From the NCBI GenBank assembly GCA_966185765.1, contig CBIFVZ010000014.1, positions 1-51,878 on the forward strand: 51,878 bases of DNA, given 5' to 3'. The notes beneath the pieces are model-generated. The model ran no database searches. It was not told the origin of the DNA and worked only from the letters and a program-made list of their open reading frames with translations. This DNA is from CBIFVZ01 sp966185765. GTDB lineage: Bacteria; Pseudomonadota; Gammaproteobacteria; Enterobacterales; Enterobacteriaceae. Position numbers and translations under genes: made by a program. This document shows positions 34,713 to 45,024 of this stretch, piece by piece; position 1 is the stretch's first letter; every line of letters starts with the position of its first letter.

Positions 34713-36008
34713 ATGAAAGGCACGCAAAAATCCCGCTGGTTATGGCTGTTTGGCGCTATCGTTATCGCGCTCGCGGCTATCTTTTTCTGGCGCTCTCAGT
34801 TTGCAGCTGATAAGAGCGGTGCACCGCAGGCCTCCGGTCAGCAGAAGCCGGGCGCAGGTGCCGGACGTCGCGGTATGCGCGGCCCCGCACCGCCAGTGCA
34901 GGCCGCCAGTGCCACCAGCGAATCCGTGCCTCGTTATTTAACCGGTCTTGGCACCGTGACCGCAGCTAATACCGTCACTGTGCGCAGCCGTGTTGACGGC
35001 CAGCTTATCGCCCTGCACTTTCAGGAAGGCCAGCAGGTAAAAGCCGGTGATTTGTTGGCAGAAATTGACCCAAGCCAGTTTAAAGTGGCACTGGCTCAGG
35101 CTCAGGGGCAACTGGCGCGTGATAAAGCAACGCTCGCCAACGCCCAGCGCGATCTCGCGCGTTACCAGCAACTTGCCAAAACCAGCCTTGTATCCCGCCA
35201 GGAGCTGGATGCCCAGCAGGCACTGGTAAACGAAACCGCAGGCACTATTAAAGCCAACGAAGCCGCCGTTGCCAGCGCCCAGTTACAGCTTGACTGGAGC
35301 CGCGTGACTGCGCCCATTGATGGCCGCGTAGGCCTTAAACAGGTAGATGTCGGTAACCAGATTTCCAGCGGCGACACCAGCGGCATCGTGGTGCTGACCC
35401 AAACGCACCCTATCGACCTGGTGTTCACCCTGCCAGAGAGTGACATTGCCACTATCATGCAGGCACAAAAAGCGGGTAAAACCCTCAGTGTTGAAGCCTG
35501 GGACCGTACCAACAAGCAGAAACTCAGCACCGGTAAGCTTCTGAGCCTCGACAACCAGATTGACACGACAACCGGCACCATCAAACTCAAGGCGCGTTTT
35601 GACAACCTGGACGATGTGCTGTTCCCCAATCAGTTCGTTAACGCCCGCATGCTGGTCGATACCCAGCATGATGCGGTGGTCATCCCTGCCGCCGCACTGC
35701 AAATGGGCAACGACGGCCATTTTGTCTGGGTACTGAACGCCGACAATAAAGTCAGCAAACATCTGGTCACGACAGGCATTCAGGACAGCAGCAAAGTGGT
35801 GATTACCGGCGGGCTGTCCGCAGGTGACCGCGTGGTGACGGACGGCATTGACAGACTGACCGAAGGCGCAACCGTGGAAGTGGTACAGGCTGCTGCCGCT
35901 ACCGGTGAGGCAAAAACTGACGCCAGCGCAGGAAAACGTAATAATAACGCCGCGCCAGCGCGCGGCAATAACGGCGCTGGCCGTCCAGCCCAGGGAGCGC
36001 GTTCCTGA
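34713..36008 (+). CDS. mdtA: MdtABC efflux periplasmic adaptor MdtA
   Basis: A 431-residue membrane fusion protein linking MdtBC to TolC. An N-terminal anchor (about 8-27) is followed by a Gly/Arg/Ala-rich linker. The lipoyl/barrel-sandwich halves (VRSRVDGQLIALHFQEGQQVKAGDLLAEIDPSQF) flank a coiled-coil hairpin (about 120-185), followed by beta-barrel and membrane-proximal domains. E. coli MdtA has 415 residues; the excess is in the linker and an Asn/Ala/Gly/Arg-rich tail ending GARS. The ATG of mdtB shares its A with this gene's TGA. Confidence 0.97.
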   Translation: MKGTQKSRWLWLFGAIVIALAAIFFWRSQFAADKSGAPQASGQQKPGAGAGRRGMRGPAPPVQAASATSESVPRYLTGLGTVTAANTVTVRSRVDGQLIALHFQEGQQVKAGDLLAEIDPSQFKVALAQAQGQLARDKATLANAQRDLARYQQLAKTSLVSRQELDAQQALVNETAGTIKANEAAVASAQLQLDWSRVTAPIDGRVGLKQVDVGNQISSGDTSGIVVLTQTHPIDLVFTLPESDIATIMQAQKAGKTLSVEAWDRTNKQKLSTGKLLSLDNQIDTTTGTIKLKARFDNLDDVLFPNQFVNARMLVDTQHDAVVIPAAALQMGNDGHFVWVLNADNKVSKHLVTTGIQDSSKVVITGGLSAGDRVVTDGIDRLTEGATVEVVQAAAATGEAKTDASAGKRNNNAAPARGNNGAGRPAQGARS

Positions 36009-39000
36009 TGCAGGTATTACCTCCCAGCGCCACAGGCGGCCCGTCGCGCCTGTTTATCCTGCGCCCTGTCGCCACCACGCTGATGATGGTGGCAATTATG
36101 CTGGCCGGGATAATTGGCTATCGCTTCCTGCCGGTTTCCGCCCTACCGGAAGTGGATTACCCTACCATTCAGGTCACTACGCTCTATCCCGGCGCCAGCC
36201 CGGATGTAGTGACATCAGCCATTACCGCCCCGCTGGAGCGCCAGTTCGGGCAGATGTCAGGCCTGAAACAAATGTCGTCCCAGAGCGCGGGGGGCGCATC
36301 GGTGATTACGCTGCAGTTCCAGCTTACGCTGGCGCTGGACGTGGCCGAGCAGGAAGTTCAGGCCGCTATCAACGCTGCCACCAATCTGTTGCCCTCTGAT
36401 TTGCCCAACCCACCGGTGTACAGCAAGGTTAACCCGGCAGACCCACCGATTATGACCCTCGCCGTGACCTCCACCGCCCTGCCAATGACCCAGGTGCAGG
36501 ACATGGTAGAAACCCGCGTGGCGCAAAAGATTTCCCAGGTCTCCGGCGTTGGGCTGGTCACCCTCTCCGGTGGCCAGCGCCCGGCGGTGCGCGTGAAGCT
36601 CAACGCGCCTGCGATGGCGGCACTTGGCTTGAGTAGTGAAACGGTCCGTACGGCTATCAGCAGCGCGAACGTCAACTCCGCCAAAGGCAGCCTTGACGGC
36701 CCGGCACGCGCGGTAACGCTTTCTGCCAACGACCAGATGAAGTCTGCCGAAGAGTATCGCCAGCTGATTATTGCCTATCAGAACGGCGCGCCGGTACGTC
36801 TTGGTGATATCGCCACCGTCGAACAGGGAGCGGAGAACAGCTGGCTCGGCGCCTGGGCCAACGGCCAGCAGGCGATTGTGATGAACGTACTGCGCCAGCC
36901 CGGCGCTAACATTATCGATACCGCCGACAATATTCGCGCACAGCTGCCCGCGCTGCGTGAAAGCCTGCCGAAATCGGTCAGGATTGAGCTGCTTACCGAC
37001 CGCACCACCAACATCCGTGCCTCGGTCACGGACACGCAGTTTGAACTGATGCTCGCCATCGCGCTGGTGGTCATGATCATCTATCTGTTTTTACGCAATA
37101 TTCCGGCGACCATTATTCCTGGCGTGGCGGTGCCGCTTTCGCTGGTGGGCACATTCGCCGTGATGGTGTTCCTCGATTTCTCCGTTAACAACCTGACGCT
37201 GATGGCGTTGACCATCGCCACCGGTTTTGTGGTGGATGACGCCATCGTGGTCATTGAGAATATCTCTCGCTATATCGAAAAAGGTGAGAAGCCGCTGGCG
37301 GCGGCACTTAAGGGCGCGGGCGAAATCGGCTTTACCATTATTTCACTGACCTTCTCACTGATTGCGGTCCTGATCCCGCTGCTGTTTATGGGCGATATTG
37401 TCGGGCGGCTGTTTCGCGAGTTCGCGGTAACGCTCGCGGTCGCGATACTTATTTCGGCGGTGGTATCGCTCACGCTCACGCCAATGATGTGCGCGCGTAT
37501 GCTGAACCACGAATCGCTGCGTAAGCAAAATCGCTTCTCGGCGGCCAGCGAGCGTATGTTCGAGCGCATTATTGCGGCGTATGGCCGCCTCCTTAAGCGC
37601 GTACTGAACCATCCGTGGCTGACGCTCGGTGTCGCGGTCGGTACGCTGCTGCTGACGGTACTACTGTGGGTGTTTATCCCTAAAGGCTTTTTCCCGGTAC
37701 AGGACAACGGCATTATCCAGGGCACCTTGCAGGCGCCACAGTCGGTCTCGTTTGCCAGCATGGCCCAGCGCCAGCAGCAGGTGGCGCAAATCATCATGAA
37801 AGATCCGGCGGTAGAAAGCGTCACCTCGTTCGTGGGTGTTGATGGCACTAACCCGTCGCTCAACAGTGGCCGTCTGCAAATCAACCTTAAACCGCTTAGC
37901 GAGCGCGATGACCGGGTAGCAAAAGTGATTGAGCGGCTGCAAAACGAGGCGGCGCAGGTGCCGGGCATCACGCTCTACCTGCAACCGATTCAGGATTTGA
38001 CCATCGATACTCAGGTCAGCCGCACCCAGTACCAGTTCACACTGCAAGCAACATCGCTTGAGGAACTGAGCACCTGGGTACCGCAGCTGATGGAAAAACT
38101 CCAGACACTGCCGCAGATCTCTGATGTCAGCAGCGACTGGCAGGACCAGGGAATGGTGGCTTACGTCAACGTCGATCGCGACAGCGCCAGCCGGCTGGGT
38201 ATTACTATGGCAGATGTCGATAACGCGCTGTATAACGCCTTCGGGCAGCGTCTGATCTCCACTATTTACACCCAGTCCAATCAGTATCGCGTTGTGCTGG
38301 AGCACGACACGGCGGCAACACCGGGTCTTGCCGGGCTGGATAACATTCGCCTTACCAGTAGTGACGGGGGCAGCGTGCCGCTCAGCGCCATTGCGAAGGT
38401 CGAGCAGCGCTTCGGTCCGCTCACCATTAATCACCTCGACCAGTTCCCCTCGACCACCATTTCCTTCAACGTACCGGATGATTACTCGCTGGGTGATGCC
38501 GTAGACGCCATCACCAATGCAGAGAAAGCGCTTGAATTGCCGAGCGATATCACCACCGCGTTCCAGGGCAGCACGCTGGCGTTCCAGGCGGCGCTCGGCA
38601 GTACGGTGTGGCTGATTGTTGCGTCAGTCGTTGCGATGTATATCGTGCTTGGCGTGCTGTATGAGAGCTTCATTCACCCAATAACCATCCTCTCTACGCT
38701 ACCCACAGCGGGCGTGGGTGCGCTACTGGCGCTGTGGATAGCGGGTAGTTCACTGGACGTGATTGCGATTATCGGCATCATTCTGCTTATCGGCATTGTG
38801 AAAAAGAACGCCATCATGATGATCGACTTTGCCCTGGCGGCAGAGCGTGAACAGGGCATGGCGCCGTATGAGGCTATTTACCAGGCCTGCCTGCTGCGTT
38901 TTCGCCCTATTCTGATGACCACCCTTGCCGCCCTGCTCGGCGCGCTACCGCTTATGCTCAGTACCGGCGTGGGTGCCGAGTTGCGCCGCCCGCTGGGAAT

Positions 39001-39130
39001 TGCGATGGTGGGTGGCCTGGTGTTAAGCCAGGTCCTCACACTCTTTACCACGCCGGTGATTTACCTGCTGTTTGACCGCCTGTCGCTGTGGACCCGCAGC
39101 CGCTTCCCGCGGCGCGAGGAGGAGGCGTAA
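36008..39130 (+). CDS. mdtB: RND efflux pump subunit MdtB
   Basis: A 1040-residue, 12-TM proton-driven RND transporter, the same length as E. coli MdtB; it forms a heterotrimer with MdtC (B2C). N-terminal FILRPVATTLMMVAIMLAGIIGYRFLPVSALPEVDYPTIQV, the TM4 charged motif ATGFVVDDAIVVIENISR, and the C-terminal GIVKKNAIMMIDFALAAER are present. Substrates in E. coli include bile salts and novobiocin. The start overlaps mdtA by one nt. Confidence 0.98.
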   Translation: MQVLPPSATGGPSRLFILRPVATTLMMVAIMLAGIIGYRFLPVSALPEVDYPTIQVTTLYPGASPDVVTSAITAPLERQFGQMSGLKQMSSQSAGGASVITLQFQLTLALDVAEQEVQAAINAATNLLPSDLPNPPVYSKVNPADPPIMTLAVTSTALPMTQVQDMVETRVAQKISQVSGVGLVTLSGGQRPAVRVKLNAPAMAALGLSSETVRTAISSANVNSAKGSLDGPARAVTLSANDQMKSAEEYRQLIIAYQNGAPVRLGDIATVEQGAENSWLGAWANGQQAIVMNVLRQPGANIIDTADNIRAQLPALRESLPKSVRIELLTDRTTNIRASVTDTQFELMLAIALVVMIIYLFLRNIPATIIPGVAVPLSLVGTFAVMVFLDFSVNNLTLMALTIATGFVVDDAIVVIENISRYIEKGEKPLAAALKGAGEIGFTIISLTFSLIAVLIPLLFMGDIVGRLFREFAVTLAVAILISAVVSLTLTPMMCARMLNHESLRKQNRFSAASERMFERIIAAYGRLLKRVLNHPWLTLGVAVGTLLLTVLLWVFIPKGFFPVQDNGIIQGTLQAPQSVSFASMAQRQQQVAQIIMKDPAVESVTSFVGVDGTNPSLNSGRLQINLKPLSERDDRVAKVIERLQNEAAQVPGITLYLQPIQDLTIDTQVSRTQYQFTLQATSLEELSTWVPQLMEKLQTLPQISDVSSDWQDQGMVAYVNVDRDSASRLGITMADVDNALYNAFGQRLISTIYTQSNQYRVVLEHDTAATPGLAGLDNIRLTSSDGGSVPLSAIAKVEQRFGPLTINHLDQFPSTTISFNVPDDYSLGDAVDAITNAEKALELPSDITTAFQGSTLAFQAALGSTVWLIVASVVAMYIVLGVLYESFIHPITILSTLPTAGVGALLALWIAGSSLDVIAIIGIILLIGIVKKNAIMMIDFALAAEREQGMAPYEAIYQACLLRFRPILMTTLAALLGALPLMLSTGVGAELRRPLGIAMVGGLVLSQVLTLFTTPVIYLLFDRLSLWTRSRFPRREEEA

Positions 39131-42100
39131 GTGAAGTTTTTCGCCCTCTTCATCCATCGCCCGGTGGCGACCATTTTGCTGAGCATTGCGATTACGCTGT
39201 GCGGCGTACTCGGCTTTCGGCTGCTGCCGGTGGCCCCGCTACCGCAGGTGGATTTTCCGGTGATTATGGTCAGTGCCTCGCTGCCGGGTGCATCACCCGA
39301 AACGATGGCTTCTTCGGTGGCAACGCCGCTTGAGCGCTCCCTGGGGCGCATTGCCGGGGTCAGCGAAATGACCTCATCAAGCTCCCTTGGCAGCACACGT
39401 ATTATTCTGGTGTTTGATTTCGACCGCGATATCAACGGCGCAGCGCGCGACGTACAGGCGGCAATCAATGCCGCGCAAAGCCTGCTGCCGAGCGGTATGC
39501 CGAGCCGTCCGACCTACCGTAAAGCCAACCCGTCGGACATGCCCATCATGATCCTGACGCTCACCTCGGATACCTATTCCCAGGGCCAGCTCTACGACTT
39601 TGCCTCCACCCAGCTTGCGCAAACCATCGCCCAGATTGACGGCGTGGGCGATGTCAGCGTGGGCGGCAGCTCCTTGCCCGCCGTGCGCGTGGCGCTCAAC
39701 CCGCAGGCGCTTTTTAACCAGGGCGTGTCGCTGGACGCGGTGCGCACTGCCATCAGCAACGCTAACGTGCGCCGCCCGCAGGGTGCGGTGGAAAACGCTA
39801 ACACCCGCTGGCAGTTGCAAACTAACGACGAGCTGAAAACTGCCAAAGACTATGAGCCGCTCATTGTTCACTACAACAACGGCTCAGCCGTGCGCCTGGG
39901 CGATGTGGCAACCGTTGTGGATTCCGTACAGGACGTGCGCAACGCAGGCATGACCAACGCCAGACCCGCCATTTTGCTGATGGTGCGTAAAACGCCCGAA
40001 GCGAACATTATTCAGACGGTTAACCTCATCCGTGAAAAAATCCCTGAGCTACGTGAAACCATTCCCGCCGCCATTGATTTACAGATAGCGATGGACCGTT
40101 CACCCACCATCCGCGCCTCGCTTGAGGAAGTAGAACAAACGCTGATTATTTCGGTGGCGCTGGTGATTCTGGTGGTGTTTTTATTCCTGCGCTCCGGGCG
40201 CGCGACGTTTATCCCCGCAGTCGCTGTGCCGGTGTCGCTGGTGGGCACCTTCGCTGCCATGTACCTGTGCGGCTTTAGCCTCAACAACCTGTCGCTGATG
40301 GCACTGACCATCGCCACCGGCTTTGTGGTGGATGACGCTATCGTGGTGCTGGAGAACATCGCCCGGCATATCGAGGCTGGCATGAAGCCCATGCAGGCGG
40401 CGTTGCAGGGGGTACGTGAGGTGGGCTTTACAGTGTTGTCCATGAGTGTCTCGCTGGTAGCCGTCTTCCTGCCGCTGCTGTTAATGAGCGGTCTGGTGGG
40501 CCGCCTGTTTCGCGAGTTTGCCGTCACGCTGTCGGTGTCTATCGGCATCTCGCTACTGGTGTCGCTGACGCTCACGCCAATGATGTGCGGCTGGCTTTTA
40601 CGTCCACGCAGCAAGAACCGCCCAAAGCGCGGCTCTGGCAAACTGTTTAACGCCATCCAGCAGGGCTACGCCCGTTCGCTGCGTTGGGCGCTCGATCATG
40701 CCAAACTCACTGGTCTGGTGCTGCTCGCCACTATCGCGCTCAACGTCTGGATGTACATCGCTATCCCGAAAACTTTTTTCCCGGAGCAGGATACCGGCGC
40801 ACTGATGGGCGGTATTCAGGGCGACCAGAGCATCTCCTTCCAGGCCATGCGCGGTAAGTTGCAGGACTTCATGAAAATTATCCGTGAAGACCCGGCGGTG
40901 GATAACGTCACCGGTTTTACCGGTGGCTCGCGCGTGAACAGCGGCAACATGTTTATTACCCTCAAGCCGCTGTCCGAACGCCGCGAAAGCGCACAGCAGG
41001 TTATTGACCGCCTGCGCGGCAAACTCGCTAAAGAGCCGGGGGCAAGCCTGTTTTTAATGGCGGTACAGGACATTCGCGTTGGCGGACGTCAGTCTAACGC
41101 CAGTTATCAATACACACTGTTATCAGACGACCTGGCCGCGCTGCGCGAATGGGAGCCAAAAATTCGCAAAGCGCTGGCTGCGCTGCCAGAAATTGCCGAT
41201 GTCAACTCAGATCAGCAGGACAACGGTGCAGAAATGGCGCTCATCTATGACCGCGAAACCATGTCGCGCCTGGGTATTGACGTTTCACAGGCCAACAGCC
41301 TGCTTAACAACGCCTTTGGTCAGCGCCAGATTTCTACCATCTATGAAGCGCTCAATCAGTACAAAGTGGTAATGGAGGTCGACCCGCGCTACACCCAGGA
41401 CATCAGCGCACTGGATAAAATGTTTGTGATTAATAACGACGGCAACGCTATCCCGCTTTCTTATTTCGCAAGCTGGGCGCCCACCAATGCACCGCTGTCG
41501 GTAAACCACCAGGGGCTGTCGGCGTCGTCCACCATCTCCTTTAACCTGCCGAGCGGCGTATCGTTGTCTGAAGCCAGTGCAGCGATTGACCGTGCCATGA
41601 CCTCGCTTAGTGTGCCGACCAGCGTGCGCGGCACCTGGTCCGGCACCGCGCAGGTGTTCCAGGACACCATGAACTCGCAGGTTATCCTGATTCTCGCCGC
41701 CATTGCCACGGTGTATATCGTGCTGGGGATGCTGTATGAAAGCTACGTGCATCCGCTTACCATTCTCTCAACGCTGCCGTCGGCCGGCGTCGGCGCGCTG
41801 CTGGCGCTGGAGCTGTTTGGCGCGCCGTTCAGCCTGATTGCGCTTATCGGTATCATGCTGCTTATCGGCATTGTGAAAAAGAACGCCATTATGATGGTGG
41901 ACTTTGCTATTGACGCCCAGCGGCGTGGCGACTTAAGCCCGCAAGACGCCATTTTCCAGGCCTGTCTGCTGCGCTTTCGCCCGATAATGATGACCACGCT
42001 GGCCGCGCTGTTTGGCGCACTGCCGCTGGTGATTTCCAGCGGCGACGGCGCAGAGCTACGTCAGCCGCTTGGTATTACCATCGTCGGCGGTCTGGCGGTT

Positions 42101-42208
42101 AGCCAACTGTTGACCCTCTACACCACACCGGTAGTCTATCTGTTTTTTGACCGTCTGCGGTTGCGCTTTAGTCGCCGTCAAAGCCAGACGCTGGAGGAAG
42201 GCCAGTAG
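39131..42208 (+). CDS. mdtC: RND efflux pump subunit MdtC
   Basis: A 1025-residue RND transporter, the same length as E. coli MdtC. It begins at a GTG directly adjacent to the mdtB TAA; GCGAGGAGGAG inside the end of mdtB is the ribosome site. N-terminal FFALFIHRPVATILLSIAITLCGVLGFRLLPVAPLPQVDFP, the TM4 motif ATGFVVDDAIVVLENIAR and GIVKKNAIMMVDFAIDAQ are conserved. It is the non-equivalent partner of MdtB in the heterotrimer. Confidence 0.98.
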   Translation: MKFFALFIHRPVATILLSIAITLCGVLGFRLLPVAPLPQVDFPVIMVSASLPGASPETMASSVATPLERSLGRIAGVSEMTSSSSLGSTRIILVFDFDRDINGAARDVQAAINAAQSLLPSGMPSRPTYRKANPSDMPIMILTLTSDTYSQGQLYDFASTQLAQTIAQIDGVGDVSVGGSSLPAVRVALNPQALFNQGVSLDAVRTAISNANVRRPQGAVENANTRWQLQTNDELKTAKDYEPLIVHYNNGSAVRLGDVATVVDSVQDVRNAGMTNARPAILLMVRKTPEANIIQTVNLIREKIPELRETIPAAIDLQIAMDRSPTIRASLEEVEQTLIISVALVILVVFLFLRSGRATFIPAVAVPVSLVGTFAAMYLCGFSLNNLSLMALTIATGFVVDDAIVVLENIARHIEAGMKPMQAALQGVREVGFTVLSMSVSLVAVFLPLLLMSGLVGRLFREFAVTLSVSIGISLLVSLTLTPMMCGWLLRPRSKNRPKRGSGKLFNAIQQGYARSLRWALDHAKLTGLVLLATIALNVWMYIAIPKTFFPEQDTGALMGGIQGDQSISFQAMRGKLQDFMKIIREDPAVDNVTGFTGGSRVNSGNMFITLKPLSERRESAQQVIDRLRGKLAKEPGASLFLMAVQDIRVGGRQSNASYQYTLLSDDLAALREWEPKIRKALAALPEIADVNSDQQDNGAEMALIYDRETMSRLGIDVSQANSLLNNAFGQRQISTIYEALNQYKVVMEVDPRYTQDISALDKMFVINNDGNAIPLSYFASWAPTNAPLSVNHQGLSASSTISFNLPSGVSLSEASAAIDRAMTSLSVPTSVRGTWSGTAQVFQDTMNSQVILILAAIATVYIVLGMLYESYVHPLTILSTLPSAGVGALLALELFGAPFSLIALIGIMLLIGIVKKNAIMMVDFAIDAQRRGDLSPQDAIFQACLLRFRPIMMTTLAALFGALPLVISSGDGAELRQPLGITIVGGLAVSQLLTLYTTPVVYLFFDRLRLRFSRRQSQTLEEGQ

Positions 42209-42211
42209 ACA

Positions 42212-43627
42212 ATGAATGACTTACCCAACAACGTGCGCTGGCAATTGTGGATAGTGGCGTTTGGTTTTTTTATGCAGTCGCTTGATACCACTATTGTGAA
42301 TACCGCCCTGCCCTCAATGGCGCAAAGCCTGGGGGAGAACCCGCTGCATATGCACATGGTGGTGGTCGCCTACGTGCTGACGGTGGCAGTGATGCTGCCC
42401 GCCAGCGGCTGGCTTGCGGACCGCGTTGGGGTGCGCAACATCTTCTGTAGCGCCATTGTCATTTTCACGCTGGGCTCGTTTCTGTGCGCCCAGGCGCCCA
42501 CGCTTGACTGGCTGATTGCTGCCCGCGTGGTGCAGGGCCTGGGTGGCGCTATGATGGTGCCGGTCGGCAGACTGACGGTGATGAAAATCGTGCCGCGCGC
42601 ACAGTACATGGCGGCAATGACCTTCGTCACGCTGCCAGGCCAGGTTGGGCCACTGCTCGGTCCGGCGCTCGGCGGACTGCTGGTGGAATACGCTTCCTGG
42701 CACTGGATATTCCTGATTAACCTGCCGGTGGGTATTGTGGGCTGTATCGCCACGCTGTTGTTAATGCCTAACTACACCATGCAAACCCGGCGCTTTGATT
42801 TTTCTGGCTTTCTGCTGCTGGCGTTCGGGATGGCGGCGCTGACGGTCGCGCTCGATGGCGCCAAAGGACTGGGTCTCTCCCCCGGCTGGCTATGGGCGCT
42901 GGTGATAACCGGCGTGAGCGCCCTGCTGCTGTATATTCGCCACGCCCGCAGTAACGAAACCGCGCTGTTCAGCCTCGATTTATTTAAAACCCGCACCTAC
43001 TCGCTGGGCCTGACCGGTAGCCTGTTTGCCCGAATTGGCAGCGGCATGCTGCCGTTTATGACGCCCGTTTTCCTGCAAATCGGACTTGGCTTTTCGCCGT
43101 TTCACGCAGGCCTGATGATGATCCCAATGGTGCTGGGCAGCATGGGCATGAAGCGCATTGTTGTGCAGGTGGTTAACCGCTTTGGTTATCGCGCCGTACT
43201 GGTGAGCGCCACGCTGGAACTGGCGTTGGTCAACATTCTGTTTATGGTGGTCGGCCTGCTTGGCTGGACGCTGCTGCTACCGGTGGTGCTGTTTGCGCTT
43301 GGCATGATTAACGCTGTGCGCTTCTCATCCATGAATACCTTAACGCTTAAAGACCTGCCAGACCCGCACGCCAGCAGCGGCAACAGCTTGCTGTCGATGG
43401 TGATGCAGCTGTCTATGAGTATCGGCGTTACCATTGCCGGGATATTGCTGGGTATGTTTGGTCACCAGCAGGTAGCCATTGACAGCGAAGTAACGCACAG
43501 CGTCTTTATTTACACCTATCTGACGATGGCCGCCGTGATTGCCCTGCCCGCGCTGTTGTTTATGCGGGTGCCACCGGACAGCAGTAAAAATATCACCCTT
43601 GCGCGACGCAAAAGGAGTCAGTCATGA
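42212..43627 (+). CDS. mdtD: MFS transporter MdtD
   Basis: A 471-residue major facilitator of the DHA2 (14-TM) type. FGFFMQSLDTTIVNTALPSMA is the family motif in TM1, GWLADRVGVRN is motif A, and the antiporter motif C region is VTLPGQVGPLLGPALGG. In E. coli it is co-expressed with mdtABC but is not needed for that drug resistance; a role in citrate/iron-citrate export has been proposed. It starts 3 nt after mdtC, and its TGA overlaps the baeS start. Confidence 0.97.
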   Translation: MNDLPNNVRWQLWIVAFGFFMQSLDTTIVNTALPSMAQSLGENPLHMHMVVVAYVLTVAVMLPASGWLADRVGVRNIFCSAIVIFTLGSFLCAQAPTLDWLIAARVVQGLGGAMMVPVGRLTVMKIVPRAQYMAAMTFVTLPGQVGPLLGPALGGLLVEYASWHWIFLINLPVGIVGCIATLLLMPNYTMQTRRFDFSGFLLLAFGMAALTVALDGAKGLGLSPGWLWALVITGVSALLLYIRHARSNETALFSLDLFKTRTYSLGLTGSLFARIGSGMLPFMTPVFLQIGLGFSPFHAGLMMIPMVLGSMGMKRIVVQVVNRFGYRAVLVSATLELALVNILFMVVGLLGWTLLLPVVLFALGMINAVRFSSMNTLTLKDLPDPHASSGNSLLSMVMQLSMSIGVTIAGILLGMFGHQQVAIDSEVTHSVFIYTYLTMAAVIALPALLFMRVPPDSSKNITLARRKRSQS

Positions 43628-45024
43628 AGCTGTGGCGACCCGGCATTACCGGAAAACTGTTTCTCGCCATTCTCGCCACCTGCATTCTGGTACTGGTCCT
43701 GATGCACTGGGCAGTACGCCTGAGTTTTGAGCGTGGCTTTATCGGCTATATCAAGCACGGTAACGAGCAACGGCTGGCACTGTTGAGCGAAGCGCTGTCC
43801 GAGCAATATACCCTGCACGGCAGCTGGCGTTTTTTGCGCCACAATGAAAAGTACATGTTCCAGTTGCTGCGTTCCGTTGATCGCGACCCCGGCTCCAGCA
43901 CCGGTCCGGATCTGCCACCGCACGGCTGGCGCACGCAGTTCTGGGTCACGGACCTGAACGCTAAGCGCCTGGTTGGACCGCCGGGTCCGATTCCACAGGA
44001 TGGTTCACGCCGCCAGATAATCGCCAACGGTCAGCAGGTGGGCTGGGTGGTCGCCTCGCCGGTAGAACGCCTCACGCGCAGCACCGATATCAACTTTGAC
44101 CGCCAGCAAAAACGCACCAGTTGGTTGATTGTCGGCCTGTCGATTCTGCTGGCGGCAGGGGCGACCTTCCCGCTGGCACGCGGGCTGCTGCGCCCGGTTA
44201 AACGGCTGGTGGAAGGTACGAACCGCCTCGCCGCCGGGGATTTCTCGACGCGTGTCGCCTCCCCGGGGCAGGATGAGCTGGGTCGTCTCGCCCAGGACTT
44301 TAACCAACTTGCCAGCACGCTTGAAAAAAACCAGCAGATGCGACGCGACTTTATGGCGGATATTTCCCATGAGCTGCGCACGCCGCTGGCGGTGCTGCGT
44401 GGCGAACTGGAAGCCATCCAGGACGGCGTGCGCAGCTTTACACCGGAGACTCTCGCCTCGCTGCAAATGGAAGTCGGCACGCTTTCCAAACTGGTCGACG
44501 ACCTGCATCAGCTGTCGCTCTCTGATGAGGGCGCACTGGCTTACCAGAAAAAATCGCTGGATATTGTCGCCCTGCTCGAAGTGGCGGCGGGCGCGTTCAA
44601 GGAGCGTTTTCGCAGCCGTGACTTGACCATCAGGCTGGCGCTGCCGGAACAGGTCACGGCGTTTGGTGACCGTGACAGGCTATCGCAGTTGTTTAATAAC
44701 CTGCTGGAGAACAGCCTGCGCTATACCGATGCCGGCGGCGAGTTGCTGATTAGCGGTGAGGTACATGCCAGAACGCTGGTGCTGACTTTTGCCGACAGCG
44801 CGCCCGGTGTCAGCGATGAGCAACTGGCAAAGATTTTTGAGCGTTTTTATCGTACTGAAGGCTCCCGTAACCGCGCCAGCGGCGGCTCTGGCCTCGGGCT
44901 TGCGATTTGCCACAATATCGTTACCGCCCACGGCGGGCGACTAAGCGCCACTCACTCGCCTTCTGGCGGCGTGAGTATTACAGTAGAGCTACCGCTGGAT
45001 CCCGAACTACAGAGGAACGTATGA
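43624..45024 (+). CDS. baeS: envelope-stress sensor histidine kinase BaeS
   Basis: A 466-residue sensor kinase (E. coli 467). TM1 is at about 10-30, a periplasmic sensor domain at about 32-165, TM2 at about 166-186, then HAMP. The H-box is FMADISHELRTPLAVLRGE with His249. The N-box is LFNNLLENSLRYT and the G2-box SGGSGLGLAICHNIV. It responds to envelope perturbation (indole, tannins, misfolded pili in E. coli) and phosphorylates BaeR. It is coupled by 4-nt overlaps to mdtD and baeR. Confidence 0.98.
   Translation: MKLWRPGITGKLFLAILATCILVLVLMHWAVRLSFERGFIGYIKHGNEQRLALLSEALSEQYTLHGSWRFLRHNEKYMFQLLRSVDRDPGSSTGPDLPPHGWRTQFWVTDLNAKRLVGPPGPIPQDGSRRQIIANGQQVGWVVASPVERLTRSTDINFDRQQKRTSWLIVGLSILLAAGATFPLARGLLRPVKRLVEGTNRLAAGDFSTRVASPGQDELGRLAQDFNQLASTLEKNQQMRRDFMADISHELRTPLAVLRGELEAIQDGVRSFTPETLASLQMEVGTLSKLVDDLHQLSLSDEGALAYQKKSLDIVALLEVAAGAFKERFRSRDLTIRLALPEQVTAFGDRDRLSQLFNNLLENSLRYTDAGGELLISGEVHARTLVLTFADSAPGVSDEQLAKIFERFYRTEGSRNRASGGSGLGLAICHNIVTAHGGRLSATHSPSGGVSITVELPLDPELQRNV

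Noticed and set aside
37270..38434. Overlapping antisense frames of 233 and 257 codons inside mdtB
   Set aside because: Typical third-codon-position GC shadow; mdtB is complete and highly conserved.
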